A stretch of 64,000 nucleotides of DNA from NCBI GenBank assembly GCA_964034945.1, contig OZ035962.1, positions 112,903,234 to 112,967,233 on the forward strand. Direction: 5' to 3'. Positions 52,530 through 64,000 of this stretch are shown piece after piece. Position 1 is the first letter of the stretch, and each line of letters starts with the position of its first letter. A program made the position numbers and the translations under genes. Source of the stretch: Chrysopilus asiliformis. Taxonomy: Eukaryota > Arthropoda > Insecta > Diptera > Rhagionidae. The notes beneath the pieces are model-generated. The model ran no database searches. It was not told the DNA's origin and saw nothing but the letters and a program-made list of their open reading frames with translations.

Positions 52530-55500
52530 TATTAGCAAAAAGGAAGATTCTCTTTCAAATACTCCAACTCGACAACACCTGAAGAGTTGAGTATATTTTG
52601 GCTTATATCTCCACAGGGGACATTAGCAATGGAAAGAAGAAAGTGTCGTCACAAATCATGTATTTCGCTTGACACAAATAGACTTACTTTTACATTTGGT
52701 GCCAAATATTTTGCCCATATTACTACGCTCCATATTTTCCGATTTTCAGTATTTCTCCAACTGCCTTTTGAAAACTGCCAATAGCTCAATTCTGCCATAT
52801 TATAATTCATTTTCAAAATTCGCTCCTAATAGCATTCCCAAGTACTATGTCAACCGTAACGGTAGAAAGTTTTATTTGGCGCGAATACTTATGTCAACAG
52901 CTATCATCACGGTTGACATAAATGGTTAGAGGCCGCCGATAAAAACATTTAGGAGAAGGCGTTCGCAATATTGTGATGCAAATATGAGATCTCATACAAA
53001 AAATCGTGAAAAAATGTGATGGTGGTATAGAGGAGAAGACGAAAATGGACAGCGCTCTGTTAACTTATGATGATTTACGATTTTTTTATATGCGAAGTAT
53101 ATGAACTGAAATGAAAAATGTCTGCAATCATTTTTTGTGTACGGAACGTATTAGCCACTTTATAAGATCAACTTCTAGTAGCAAATACGTTCCATGCACC
53201 AAAAAGGTTAGGCGCGATGTTAATTCTTTCAAATCTGTATCATTTTTTTAGTGTGGGAAATTGCATATGTGGAAAAATTTCCTAAGAATAATAGAAAATA
53301 TTTTCAAAAAAATATATTATTAATTGTTGAAACTTTCTTCAATATTACTGAGTTCTTTCAAAATGAGTGAAAATACGGTACGAAACGGATTGTGTTTTTT
53401 TTTAAATTAACAAATTAAAAATACATTTTAATGAACCAACATATCATTAGTTACAATTGCCAGTCATATCACTGCTATCAACAAATTGAATCCAAAACGA
53501 ACAGTAATATTTCTAGTAACGACGATACTGACATTGGAAAATTTGATAAAAACACAAACACTTTGATTTGTAAGTTTATTTTAAGATACTCTTTTATAAT
53601 AGATAAAATTTTTACTTTTATAACCAAAAATGTAAAACCTTTAAGTAAATGATCAGTTTGATGAGTATACTTATAACCATAAAAATAATTAAAGTTACCA
53701 ATATACAAATTTTTGCTTTAAATTTAAGTGCTTCGCTTAACGATAATATTAACTAAATTCTATAAGATTATATAAAGTTATAATTGACATAAGTTATATA
53801 TCTTAAGTTACAAAATAACTCTAATTACGTTTTTCATTTTAAAGTTGCTTAAATATGAATTTTGATAGTATCTAATTTTTTTTATATATTGTTTGATGTA
53901 TAAAGCTCTAGTCAAACAAGACCTCAGCCAATATATTAAGAATGAGAAAAGAAATGTTATTTAAGTAATAAAAAAAATCTTATAAAATTAAATAAAAAAA
54001 AGGAAAAGGCAAACTAAAAAATAAAAAATTCCAAAACAAAATACAACAAATAAACCAAAAAGAAATTTGTAGAGAATTAGAAACAATTAAAATTGTTATT
54101 AATATATAAATTATTATTAAATATATATATATATATATTTAATAAAAATAATTAATTATTACCTCCAACATCTTATAAGCAATTTTTTAACAGTAGAAAA
54201 AAAAACCAAATAAAGAAAATTTAAAAAAAAAATCTACTAAACTTTTATTTCAAAAAGAAGCCCGCATCTTTTTATCATTACATGCAAATGTATGTACGTT
54301 CCGTTTTAGAGCACTCAATAAATTCCACTAAATTAATGATAAAGTACCTACGTGTATCAAATTCATGAAAACACAATGAATGCATTTACGGAAATAATAA
54401 TAAAAAAAACCTTTTTGCATCGCCATCTAGAAAAAAAACTGCATATATCATAAGTAACTGAAAGAGTTTCCATGCAAATCGTATAGAATAATAAATTTTT
54501 TTATCAATTTCCTTTAACTTTTCACATTTCCCGTTTTTAATATCGAGAGATAAATTTCTATTATTACCACTACAAACGTATTTGTTAAATTCAAATCGAA
54601 CAAGGAAATCCTTTTATCATCAACTTGTAATTTTTTCTGACCCCTTCCGTTTCAGATATCAACTTAAAATCTGATGTTCACAGATTTTTTTCTCCATTTT
54701 CTCAATAGTTTTTCATAAAAAAGAGCTAAATCTGTCCGTCATCTATTCATTGTACAACAATCCTTCATCAGGATAAAACTCGTATTAGTGAACAAAAGAA
54801 CTTGAATTGAAAATGGAACCAGAAATCCCATAATTTTTTCCTTGGTATAGCGAAAAAATTGAAGGGATTCACAAATAGCAAGAGAAATGGAAATTCCTCA
54901 ATAATGTACAAGTATTAATATGATGTTAGGCATCGCATCCTGATCACTAATAACAAGAAAATCTATGAAAAAAAATGTGTTTCGCCCAAGAAGCAGTTTA
55001 TAAATTTACTCCCCTGGATATTCGTGCAGAAGAATTATTTATTAATTTAGAAACTTGACAAATTCTGGTGAAAATGTGAGAAGTATCCAAATTTTACATC
55101 AACGCCGCAGTGTATTTTATTTGTAAAACGCTGAAACGGGCAGCCTATAGTTGTATGCAAGACTGAAAAAGATGTGACAGCTAATGCTTGGTGTGCATTA
55201 TCACACCCTTTGCTGTTGATGGGTTTCAAACCATACAAATGTTGCAAATCCTTTCGTCGTTCGTTATCCATGTAAAATTATAGAAGGCAAGAAATAAAAG
55301 AAATAAAATTTTGTTATAAAAAGACTTCGAATTTAGTAGAAAATTGACAAAAATTTTTTCTTCTATTTTAAAGAAAATTTTGTGCGCTGAACCAATCTTT
55401 TTTTAACTTAATTATAGGACTTTCTTTCTAATTTTTAAGCGTTTAATATTTTAGGATGTCTCAAGTTTGGCTTCGCATACAATTTGGAAAAAAAATGTTT

Positions 55501-55950
55501 GAGGAAATGTTTCCTTTATTATCGAATTTTCAGATTTTGCCAAAACACACTTGCTTCAAAAATTGTATCTCGCCAACGGTTTGTCGTAGATGCACGATCT
55601 TTATGTCAAAAAGCCAAAAAATATAGCGAAAAAATATTTCACGCTCCAGGAAACTTCCAGCAAACTTCACGAAAAATCCTTTTCCTACGTGACATTTTAT
55701 TGGCTATCAGATAAAATTATGTGTAATTTATATGGCAATCCGAAAAAATATGTTGAGATGAAAAATACTTGTTCTTAAAAAAACTTAAACTCGCAAACTT
55801 CCCGATCGATTGAGTTAAAATGTTGTATTATGTTTTCTAACTAAAATAAATCATGTGTATACTTTGCTACTTGGGCATTATACGATAGTGATATGATATT
55901 TATGATGTGTAAATTAATTCAGCCACAAAGACGCGTAATTGCATGTGTCA
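52530..55950. other. Intergenic AT-rich sequence
   Basis: Long A/T runs and an (AT)n stretch at about 54120-54140. The open frames here (for example 53431-53652 and 55047-55271 on the - strand) have no recognisable domain. Confidence 0.45.
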
Positions 55951-55959
55951 GTTAAATAT

Positions 55960-57200
55960 GTCCCATCGTTCCTGGTTCAGATGCTGGTAATTGAAATTCA
56001 ACCATCATCGCACCCGTAGAGGCATGAGGAAAAATCTGCTCAGCCCAGCATAGTACCTATAGGATCGACCATGTCTCACTTAGGCAAGTTCTTCATCTTC
56101 ATCTTGGGAAATTGTACACTGTTTAGTATATATTCGCAGTATGATGCCCAGAATGATAGTAGATAGTCGCCCCTTGTAGCCCGAAGGGAAGAATCCATTT
56201 CTGAAATGATTGCGTTCCGAACGGTTAAAGGAGTGTGAACTATGCTGGGAATTTTATCGTGTCTTGTTCATGAGATTCCACACTTCAGAAAAGGCATAGA
56301 TTGGATAGAAGTTTGAAGAATGATGCGAAACGTCCCGCCCAAGGATACCACTTGAACGTTGAGAGAATGAGGATAGGACTTGGTATAGTCCTCAAAACAG
56401 ATGCAAGACAAGTTCTGAAATTGATTTTGGAATTCCTTTGCGGTGCATTGTCATTACATCTGTCCTGGATCCTATGAATTCATGTCTTCGGAGCCGACCA
56501 ACTACTATCATTTTCGTATAAATAAAATACGAATGGGTGGAATTGGGATGGGTGACTAACTTTATATATGCGAGCTTTTAGTTCCTGTTCTACATGTATA
56601 AGATTCCATCAGGGAAATGTGGCATCGAATGGGGAATCCTGATGATGCCAAGAGAAAAGTGTTTTGTCCCAACTCACATTGAACATAGTCGACATATTTA
56701 GTCTGCAACACAGTTCTCATGATGTATGAAAGGACGAATGAACTTTCTGCAGTTATACGATGAATGCGAGGAATTCTCTGGCGTACATATCACTCCACTT
56801 GTACCCATAGATGAGTGGAGGCAAGCACTTCTACTCTATCGTCGAGAGTGGGACACTTGACGTGGAGTCCTGATATAGACTCTATTTTGCCGCTATTAAA
56901 GAACCATATATAACATTACAGAAGTGTTAAAAAGGTGGATGCTGACACCACCCGACACTACTGTAGACTGGAACTTCGGACTGAACTTCCTGTAGTGAGA
57001 AAATCTACATTCTGTGTCAGTTTCCCAGCACAGCAAAAACGTAATAGAAAAAAAAAAGAAAAGGATCTTTTCGTTCTTTTGAACTTCTTGCAAAATATAT
57101 CTGGTGTAGTTCTCCTATTCATACCATAAAACATCACAGTCCGATGCAATTTCGGTTATTGCCACTCTGCCAGTTTGTTGTGGTGGCGCCTTGTAAATTG
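55960..57200. other. GC-richer 1.2-kb island, origin unknown
   Basis: Clearly less AT-rich and less repetitive than its flanks, with every frame interrupted. No transposon ends or domains recognised. A decayed gene or retroelement is possible. Confidence 0.35.
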
Positions 57201-57983
57201 ATGTCCTCATATTGAGTCTGATGAACGCTTTTTGTTTTTTAAATCGCCTACTTATGTACAAGTGTAGAATTTTCCTCGAGTTTTCAGTTCGGTGTCTTTC
57301 TCTTTAAGACGAGTTTAGTGGGAAATGTATTTCCTATTTCCAATGTGCTACGATTTCGTTATGGACGCCGTAAAATAAAGCTTAACCACTTAGCATGCAA
57401 AGCACGTTCAACTCGTATTGAAACGACTACTTGGGAAAATTTTGAAATGTTTTTCAAATACAGGAAAATTGGAGTGTGATGATGATCACAGCGTAGCAGT
57501 ACCTACAACAACGTAGTAACAGTAAACCGTAAGAAAAGTGAAGAATGAGGAAAATACCAAGTGGAAAAAGCATTTATTTTGGTTATACTTCACACTGAAG
57601 TATTTCGTTTAGGACAGGACAAAAATAGCATAACTGAAATTTTTGAAATAGACTAGTAAAAGAGAAGGATTTTCCTTACCTAAATTGAAAATGAATTGCC
57701 GCAAAATTACTTCGCATATGTCTCCACAAGTCTGTTATACATTCATGTAATATATGCAAAATATATTTTGATAATCATTTCAAATGATATTCAAAATGCT
57801 GACGGTGTTATGCATACTTAATTTAATAGGTCCTTAACATTATTTTATCATATCAAATTAATTTCATATGCAATTTTTATTACCTACTTTTTTGCATGAC
57901 CGAATTGATTTATAAACTTTGTCAATTTTAACCATTTTTTTTTAAAGCCGAATTTTCGAAATTCAATTTAAAATTACTTACCT

Positions 57984-58406
57984 CTGGAGCCCAATGAACG
58001 CAACGCGAACGCAACTAAAACGCAAAAACTGTCACGCAGCGCAACATTTCAGCGGCAAAGCCCAATGGCATCTCGTGAAGTAGTACAAGTGACATAATAT
58101 AAAGTGGTATAAAGTTGGCAAAATTACAAAAATGGATAATTTTGAAGCGATAATTTGCTTTATTGGTCTTCATCTTTGTTATTTGTATGTTATTGCAGTA
58201 AGGCTATCAATTTTTCCTCGAACGACATTTCCCAAACCTCACTTTATGAACTGTCAACGCAGAATTCTGCGGCAAAGTTAGAAGTTTATCAACTTTTGCG
58301 TTGTAGTTGCGTTCACTGCGTTCACTGTACTCACTTCAAATTATTTCTATGGAACAAACTGGTAAGTGACAGTTTCTGCGTTCGCGTTGCGTTCATTGGG
58401 CTCCAG
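57984..58406. mobile_element. MITE with about 29-bp perfect TIR (CTGGAGCCCAATG)
   Basis: The left end CTGGAGCCCAATGAACGCAA is exactly mirrored at the right through the GCGAACGCA block. A further ACTGTCAC/GTGACAGT pair extends the symmetry. The interior has ATGGATAATTTTGAAGCG at 58132, possibly a vestige of a transposase start. No clear target duplication. Confidence 0.8.
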
Positions 58407-58731
58407 GCATTAAAAGGTTGTTCATACAATACGTCAAACTTTTAAACTTTGAACATTTATGTCAACCATGAGTTAGATCATAAGAGAAATATACAATTGC
58501 CGTTTTAGGACCCGTTTATATCTGACACTTTATTTCACGAATCTTACTCAAGAATTATGTTGAATTTTAAGTTCCTCAATGTGTAAAAATTATTAATTTC
58601 GAAAATTCCGGGAAATTAACCCCGATAAGACCAAACGAATTGGGCGGTTCGTACTGACAAAATTTTCTTTCAAAATTACGTTTTTTTAAATAAATAAGAC
58701 ATTTGACAAAAAAAAATTGTTGTTCAAAATC

Positions 58732-59106
58732 GCGTCTATTTCATACGCAGGGAAAATTGCCGGGCATTTCATATTTCAGCATGGCACAGAATAATTTGAT
58801 TTTACAGCCCAATAAAACTATTATCAAGGTCCTGTTATACCAATCACTGGAAAATTAAAAAAAAAAAGTCTAAAGCTTACTTACTATGACGATCCTCAAT
58901 ATTTAAATGGAAAATCTCATTTAAAAAATAACTAGCAACATATGAAATGCAGGGCAAATAAATAAAAGCTTTTTTACGACATTTCAAAAACTATTAATTT
59001 TAAAAACAGCATGGCAACGAGTTTCTTATTTTCTCATCAAAACCCACTGTTTTTGATTGACCTGCAAGCAGCATGGCAAAACTTGCCCTGCGTATGAAAT
59101 AGACGT
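58732..59106. mobile_element. TIR element with 9-bp target duplication
   Basis: The ends GCGTCTATTTCATACGCAGG and CCTGCGTATGAAATAGACGT are inverted. TTCAAAATC stands on both sides (58723-58731 and 59107-59115). The 8-9 bp duplication suggests hAT or a similar superfamily. 375 bp, non-coding; GCATGGCA blocks repeat inside. Confidence 0.8.
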
Positions 59107-59109
59107 TTC

Positions 59110-61540
59110 AAAATCTTGATAATTTTTAAGCCCAATAATTTATCTAACTCTTGTGAGAATTTGACTGGTTTCTTACTAAATAGCAACAGCCAGCAAAAAG
59201 CTTCTGCCGCTGAACAAAATTAGTAAAATGTAGGCGTCCTAAATATAGAACATTAGGCTTGTCTGAGTTAACACCGACGTACAGTGCTAAATCAAGCAAG
59301 TACGATAGATGTTATCAACGAATTTTCTTGGTTTGTTACGCTTTGGTATTTGTTGAATAAAAGCTAAAAGCTATCTCGGTTTTTTCTACCATCTTGCAAT
59401 TAAGAAAATGAAACTCATGATAAATTCAGTCTAATCCTTGAAAAATTCTTAAAATTTCAAAACTACTTATTGTCAACCGCTTTTTGATGAATGTACGTGT
59501 TTAGTTTATCCCCTTGTCTAGCACGAGACTCATATTTCACGTCTTTTGAGTGCTAATATTCATACTACACTGTATGATCTGCACTGAGGTAATAATTTCT
59601 AAAAGAATACTTCAAAGACACGGTTTTAAATGTCAACAGATTTTCTTATTTGTGTACATATGAGTTTCAAGAATATGAAAAAAAAAACTGAGTAGACTTT
59701 TATCTACTTGAGCCTGAAAAAATGATGTGGGATACGACACTCCTTCCTCACGCTTAGACATAACACTGTTGTTAGTTTAATGTAATTATTATGTGAAAAA
59801 TAATGTTAGACGATATTATGTCTACTGTAGATTTAACCTGCTCAACATTGTTCGTGCTTCTTGTGAAAACTTTTGTGGAAATTGCGTGATTCTTGTGGCC
59901 CAATTAAAAAATTTTGACCTGTACATTGTACTGCTGGAAAACTATGATTTTCGGAAAACTTATTTAAAAAAAATGTCAAGTCGCTAGCTCAAAGCATTCT
60001 CGAGTTATTTAAGATACGTACATCGGACAGACTGACAGACAGATATACGAACATCCCCATAATTTTGCCTGAAACGGATTTCGTACTGATCAGAAAGTTT
60101 CTGTCTGCCTCCGTTCTCGAGTAGATCTCCGACATAATACAATACTTTCCCCCTATGGAAGAGGAAAGTAAAAATAGAAAAAAAAATTTCTTATGGTAAA
60201 TTGAGCTGCTGGTATTTCGAATTATCCTGTAGCAAATACCAAATAACAAAACATAATTAAGACTGGAAAACTTACTGGTGAAGAACACCTCCACGGGATT
60301 AACCTAATTCCATTTAATTCCACCCTGTGACAAGTGTTTCCCCATTCCCTCCGTCTTTTTTCTCTGGTAGATATTTTTCCTTCACTTCCGCAGCGCGAAA
60401 AATTGATTAACGACACCTCCAAAAAAAATTTTGCTGGCAAAATTTCCACATAGTAAAATAATATAAAGAAAATAAAAGGCATGTGACAGTAAAGGGATTT
60501 CTTTCAAGGAGTTGAAACTGTATGGAGGCAGTATATTTTATAGGCTTGTGTAAACAATGTTTTTTTTTTGAGGGCTTCTAGGGTAGCAACAAGAAAAGGC
60601 TATAAGTATTAAATTCTCTGATGTTGATTGAGTTATCCATATATATTATGCCTTAATTTCGATTTATGTTCATTTTAATTTTTAATGCATGTCATTTGAA
60701 ATGGGATCCGAAATGGAAAACGTTTTTCTTTCGAGATTTATGCCTTCTTTAAGTAAAATTTAGATATACAACACGTTTACAATATGGCCCTTTTTTTTGC
60801 CCAATATAATTCTTCTGGTTGTGCTCTGTTCTGTTTCAAACGGCAAACATGAAAACATCTTTGAATTTTAAATCGATTTCAGAATAAGATATTTTCTAAG
60901 GCGCAAGCAAAAATATTGAAATATAAATCACTTTTTGACCTTCAACGCAATAAGAAGGAAAATACGTTGAGCCCGATGAGGGCCCATTCTTTACAAACGG
61001 TTCCCCGTTTTCGGTGGGGAGGGTTAGTTTAAAGCTCAATAATTGTACAGAATTAAGGTCAGAATTTTGGAACCTTTTTCAAAGTTTCGTCTCACAGTTT
61101 GCCAGAAGATTGTATTTATTTTCATAATATATTTCTACAAGACCGAAATCGATACCAAATCAAATTTCAAATATCACATAAAAGGTGTGAAATATATTAT
61201 CGAAAAGTATGAAACTGTCATTTTGCTCCATTTATATTTTTTCTTTCTTCTATAAATTTTACTTAAAAAAAGAAATTCATTGATATCGTTAGGAAGTTTT
61301 GAACAAGATTTAAGATTTTTCGGAAATTCTTGGCCAAAAACGATCTTTTATTCGTAGGAATAGAACCAAGATTTAACTAAAGCTTCATATTTTACGGGAC
61401 TGAAAAAAAACTTCGCTTAATGACAGTAAGATTTGTTGCCAGAGGGGTCTCGATTTTCCTGTTATTCTCTGAGCAAAGCCTTCAATATAGTACCATCTTC
61501 CATTGTAGTGTTTTTAGGATATGACATGTATCTGCCACTA
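59110..61540. other. Intergenic sequence with one inverted W repeat
   Basis: Mostly AT-rich. Apart from repeat W at 59960-60175 I see no element or gene. Confidence 0.45.
59960..60175 (-). repeat. Interspersed repeat 'W', copy 3
   Basis: On the reverse strand it has TACTTTCCTCTTCC, AAAGTATTGTATTATG, a CTGTCTGTCAGTCTG run and AATAACTCGAGAATGCTTTG, then GAGCTAGCGACTTGACA, in the order seen at 3609-3890. Confidence 0.55.
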
Positions 61541-61546
61541 TATTAA

Positions 61547-62536
61547 GCAGGGTTTATACACAGCAAGTAACTTGCGGCAAGTAAAGAGAGGCAAGTAGTT
61601 TGCTTAGTTTACACGTTTCAAGTAAATCATTTCAAGTAGAATGACAGCCGAAGGAAAACATAACCTAAAATTTTCTGAGAAAAAATATCACGACTCTTTT
61701 TTGTGGAAAAATTTGCGAATTTCGACCTGAAACTGTTTGTTGCCGACGAGTTTTTTATATCCGTGTCGTTTTTTCCTTAAAATGTTACGACGTTTTCTGG
61801 CAAAGCAGCAAATATAAAATGAACCGAAACACACACACATAAAACCACTTCATTTGTACGCGGTTCCATGTTCTTGTATTGGTTTTACTTGCCACAAAAA
61901 TAGAATGGCTTTCTATTATTTTCGAGAGAGCGGCAAGTATTCTCACACATATGAGAGCGTCGCACACTAGGTCAAATCGCGTGTATTTACGTCTACTTGC
62001 CGCAAGTTACTTGTCTCGTCTAAACCCTGCTTTAGACACATTTCTAGCTAAAGTGCGGTTTAGACGAAGCAAGTAACTTGCGGCAAGTAGACGTAAATAC
62101 ACGCGATTTGACCTAGTGTGCGACGCTCGCATATGTGTGAGAATACTTGCCGCTCTCTCGAAAATAATAGAAAGCCATTCTATTTTTGTGGCAAGTAAAA
62201 CCAATACAACAACATGGAACCGTGTACAAATGAGGTGGTTTTATGTGTGTGTGTTTCGGTTCATTTTATATTTGCTGCTGTGCCAGAAAACGTCGTAACA
62301 TTTTAAGGAAAAAACGACACGGGTATAACAAACTCGTCGGCAACAAACAGTTTTAGGTCGAAATTCGCAAATTTTTCCACAAAAAAGAGTCGTGATATTT
62401 TTTCTCAGAAAATTTTAGGTTATGTTTTTCTTCTGCTGTCATTCTACTTGAAATGATTTACTTGAAACGTGTAAACTAAGCAAACTACTTGCCTCTCTTT
62501 ACTTGCCGCAAGTTACTTGCTGTGTATAAACCCTGC
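61547..62536. mobile_element. 990-bp palindromic element: two inverted 484-bp modules
   Basis: The left module (61547-62030) and right module (62053-62536) are inverse complements with few differences, separated by 22 bp. Each module also has its own inverted ends built from GCAGGGTTTA and GCAAGTAACTTGCGGCAAG. TTAA flanks the whole (61543-61546, 62537-62540). Two near-identical 65-codon frames on opposite strands are by-products of the symmetry. No transposase. Confidence 0.88.
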
Positions 62537-62722
62537 TTAATGTTAATATTGCTAAATCTCTTTCTTATTGAAATTTACTAAATAGTTTTCTTACGCGGTT
62601 TTTCAGAGAACGAGTTTCAAATTATATAAAGTTTCCACGCAGAATTTTAAATCTAATTCTGCACTAAGCCTTATAAAGTAATTTTATAAATTTTTAACTG
62701 AAATTACACTTTTCAAAATATT

Positions 62723-63219
62723 CAGGGTATTCACAGTCCTCTTTTAAATTGCGAGTAATTTTACCGCTCGGTAATTCAGTCAAATTTAACAGATTTTTAC
62801 CGAGACGGTAACTTGGTTCATGTAAAAATGAATTATCGGATTCGGTAATTGTAGACATGCCTTGAGTCGTGTTTTCCGGCCCGATTATTCGGTATCAAGA
62901 ATCAACCGCGAGTGGCGCTAGTAATATTTTAGTTGTCAAATTTTCTCGCTGGTTATCTCATCGGACTGCAAATTTTTTCAATTTTGATAGCCGTTGCCAC
63001 AATAGAAATTCAAAAGAATACATCAAACATGGATTTAAAGGTATGTGACATATTTTACAATCAAATTCGCAGTTCATGATTGGATCACGTATCCAGTAAA
63101 AGCGCTGTTCTCAAATCTGTGCTGTGGCAGTGCTGTGTTCACAGCAGAATATTTTCAGTCTTTTAATATTACCGAAAACACCGAATACCCAAAATTAAAA
63201 GAGGACTGTGAATACCCTG
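62723..63219. mobile_element. MITE with 28-bp TIR CAGGGTATTCACAGTCC
   Basis: CAGGGTATTCACAGTCCTCT at the left is mirrored at the right end as AGAGGACTGTGAATACCCTG. ATT follows and precedes the ends. 497 bp. The interior has AACATGGATTTAAAG/gtatgt at 63027-63046, which looks like a first mini-exon with a donor, perhaps left over from an autonomous parent. Confidence 0.78.
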
Positions 63220-63229
63220 ATTATTTGTC

Positions 63230-64000
63230 GAAAATTGTTATTTTGGGATGATGGAATATTATATATAATCTTAAAGTGCATGGAGACTTTTTATCAATAA
63301 AAAATTGAAATGCATGTATAATAAATTCGAAATAAATTCAGATTTAAACATTTTTCTCATTTACTATTTTTTTCAAACAACGAAATGAGTCATAAATTGA
63401 ATTCCAATATCTGAAAAGCTCAATTAAAAATCCTCTTGAATTCGTTCTTTCTGGAAAGGTGATAAGAAATAGTTAGCCCAGCCAAAGATCTTTCAAATCA
63501 ATCCACCTTTTCTTTATATTTTAGTATTTCAAACGACTAAATATTCTGCGCGAGTGCTTTTTGAGTAAAACATACGTCTGAATTCTCGTATAGAACTTTG
63601 AATAAACTCGATTTTCTGGTTCTTAAGAAAACTTTAGAAAAGTTGATCCCATTGAGAATTTAGTACTAATGAGGAACCTTTTGTAGCAATTAAATGTTCA
63701 TTTCTGGTGAGAGTTGAAGTTAAACTAATTACCAATGCATTGAGACATATTGATTAGCAGCCTGCAGGGTAAAACTTTTGGAATTCGAAATGCCTCTAAG
63801 GACTAGACGGAAATCGTCATAATTAAAGTTTCGTATATATATATATATAGTAACATATTTTACTTGTTATATTATACGCATATTACTATAACTATGCTGG
63901 TCGAGTAGATCTGAGAATTCTGCAATTTGCAGATGCAAATGGTCCCGAATTAAATTAAACCCAAACTATTCAAAAGATGAATGTGAATTAAATTCAGCTA
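63230..64000. other. Intergenic AT-rich sequence to window end
   Basis: Contains an (AT)n run at about 63834-63848. No gene or repeat ends recognised. Confidence 0.45.

Noticed and set aside
58155..58445. 96-codon frame beginning MLYWSSSLLF
   Set aside because: It lies almost entirely within the TIR element 57984-58406, reads through its right TIR, and shows no transposase motif.
61879..62204. Two near-identical 65-residue frames on opposite strands
   Set aside because: They are an automatic result of the inverted-repeat structure of the element, not duplicated genes.

Overview
This is AT-rich eukaryotic DNA from an insect nuclear genome, possibly a dipteran. The evidence is small exons with GT-AG introns, a Robo axon-guidance receptor, a TMTC gene, an irritans-type mariner, TC...CTAG Helitrons and many MITEs. 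No species can be named from the sequence. There is no sign of prokaryotic genes, rRNA or CRISPR.

Layout. (1) 360-4162, + strand: the last eight coding exons of a TMTC-family gene (TPR-containing ER O-mannosyltransferase family). They splice in phase into 401 residues plus a stop; the gene starts upstream of the window. (2) 4.4-9.0 kb: intergenic, with Helitrons, a sub-TIR repeat and a TTA-flanked MITE. (3) About 9.4-12.1 kb: complex, mostly unique sequence that probably holds the promoter and 5' leader of the next gene. (4) 12105-46005, + strand: a complete Roundabout-family gene in nine coding exons. Their lengths sum to 3567 nt, which is exactly 1188 codons plus a stop. A signal-peptide exon is separated from the first Ig exon by 15.3 kb, and intron 2 is 11.6 kb; both introns are full of transposons. 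(5) 46.1-64 kb: no convincing gene. It holds at least six TIR elements, including a 990-bp near-perfect palindrome made of two inverted 484-bp modules.

The receptor is the main biological interest. It keeps Ig1-Ig4, two FN3 domains that align with FN2 and FN3 of other Robos, a membrane span and a tail with CC0, CC1, CC2 and a CC3-like motif. It has no Ig5 and no FN1: the exon that completes Ig4 runs straight into FN2. Ig4 is split by a reading-frame-preserving 372-nt insert bounded by GT and AG. Removing it would restore a normal Ig cysteine spacing, so it may be an exitron. The insert encodes an RSKR furin-type motif.

Transposon content is heavy, and several insertions are well enough preserved to read their history. 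Examples are a repeat nested in a Helitron with a 6-bp duplication, a mariner with perfect 30-bp TIRs but a deleted catalytic centre, a MITE family with two internal configurations, and Helitrons with a variable number of 162-bp internal units. Repeat classes are assigned from structure only; no database was searched.
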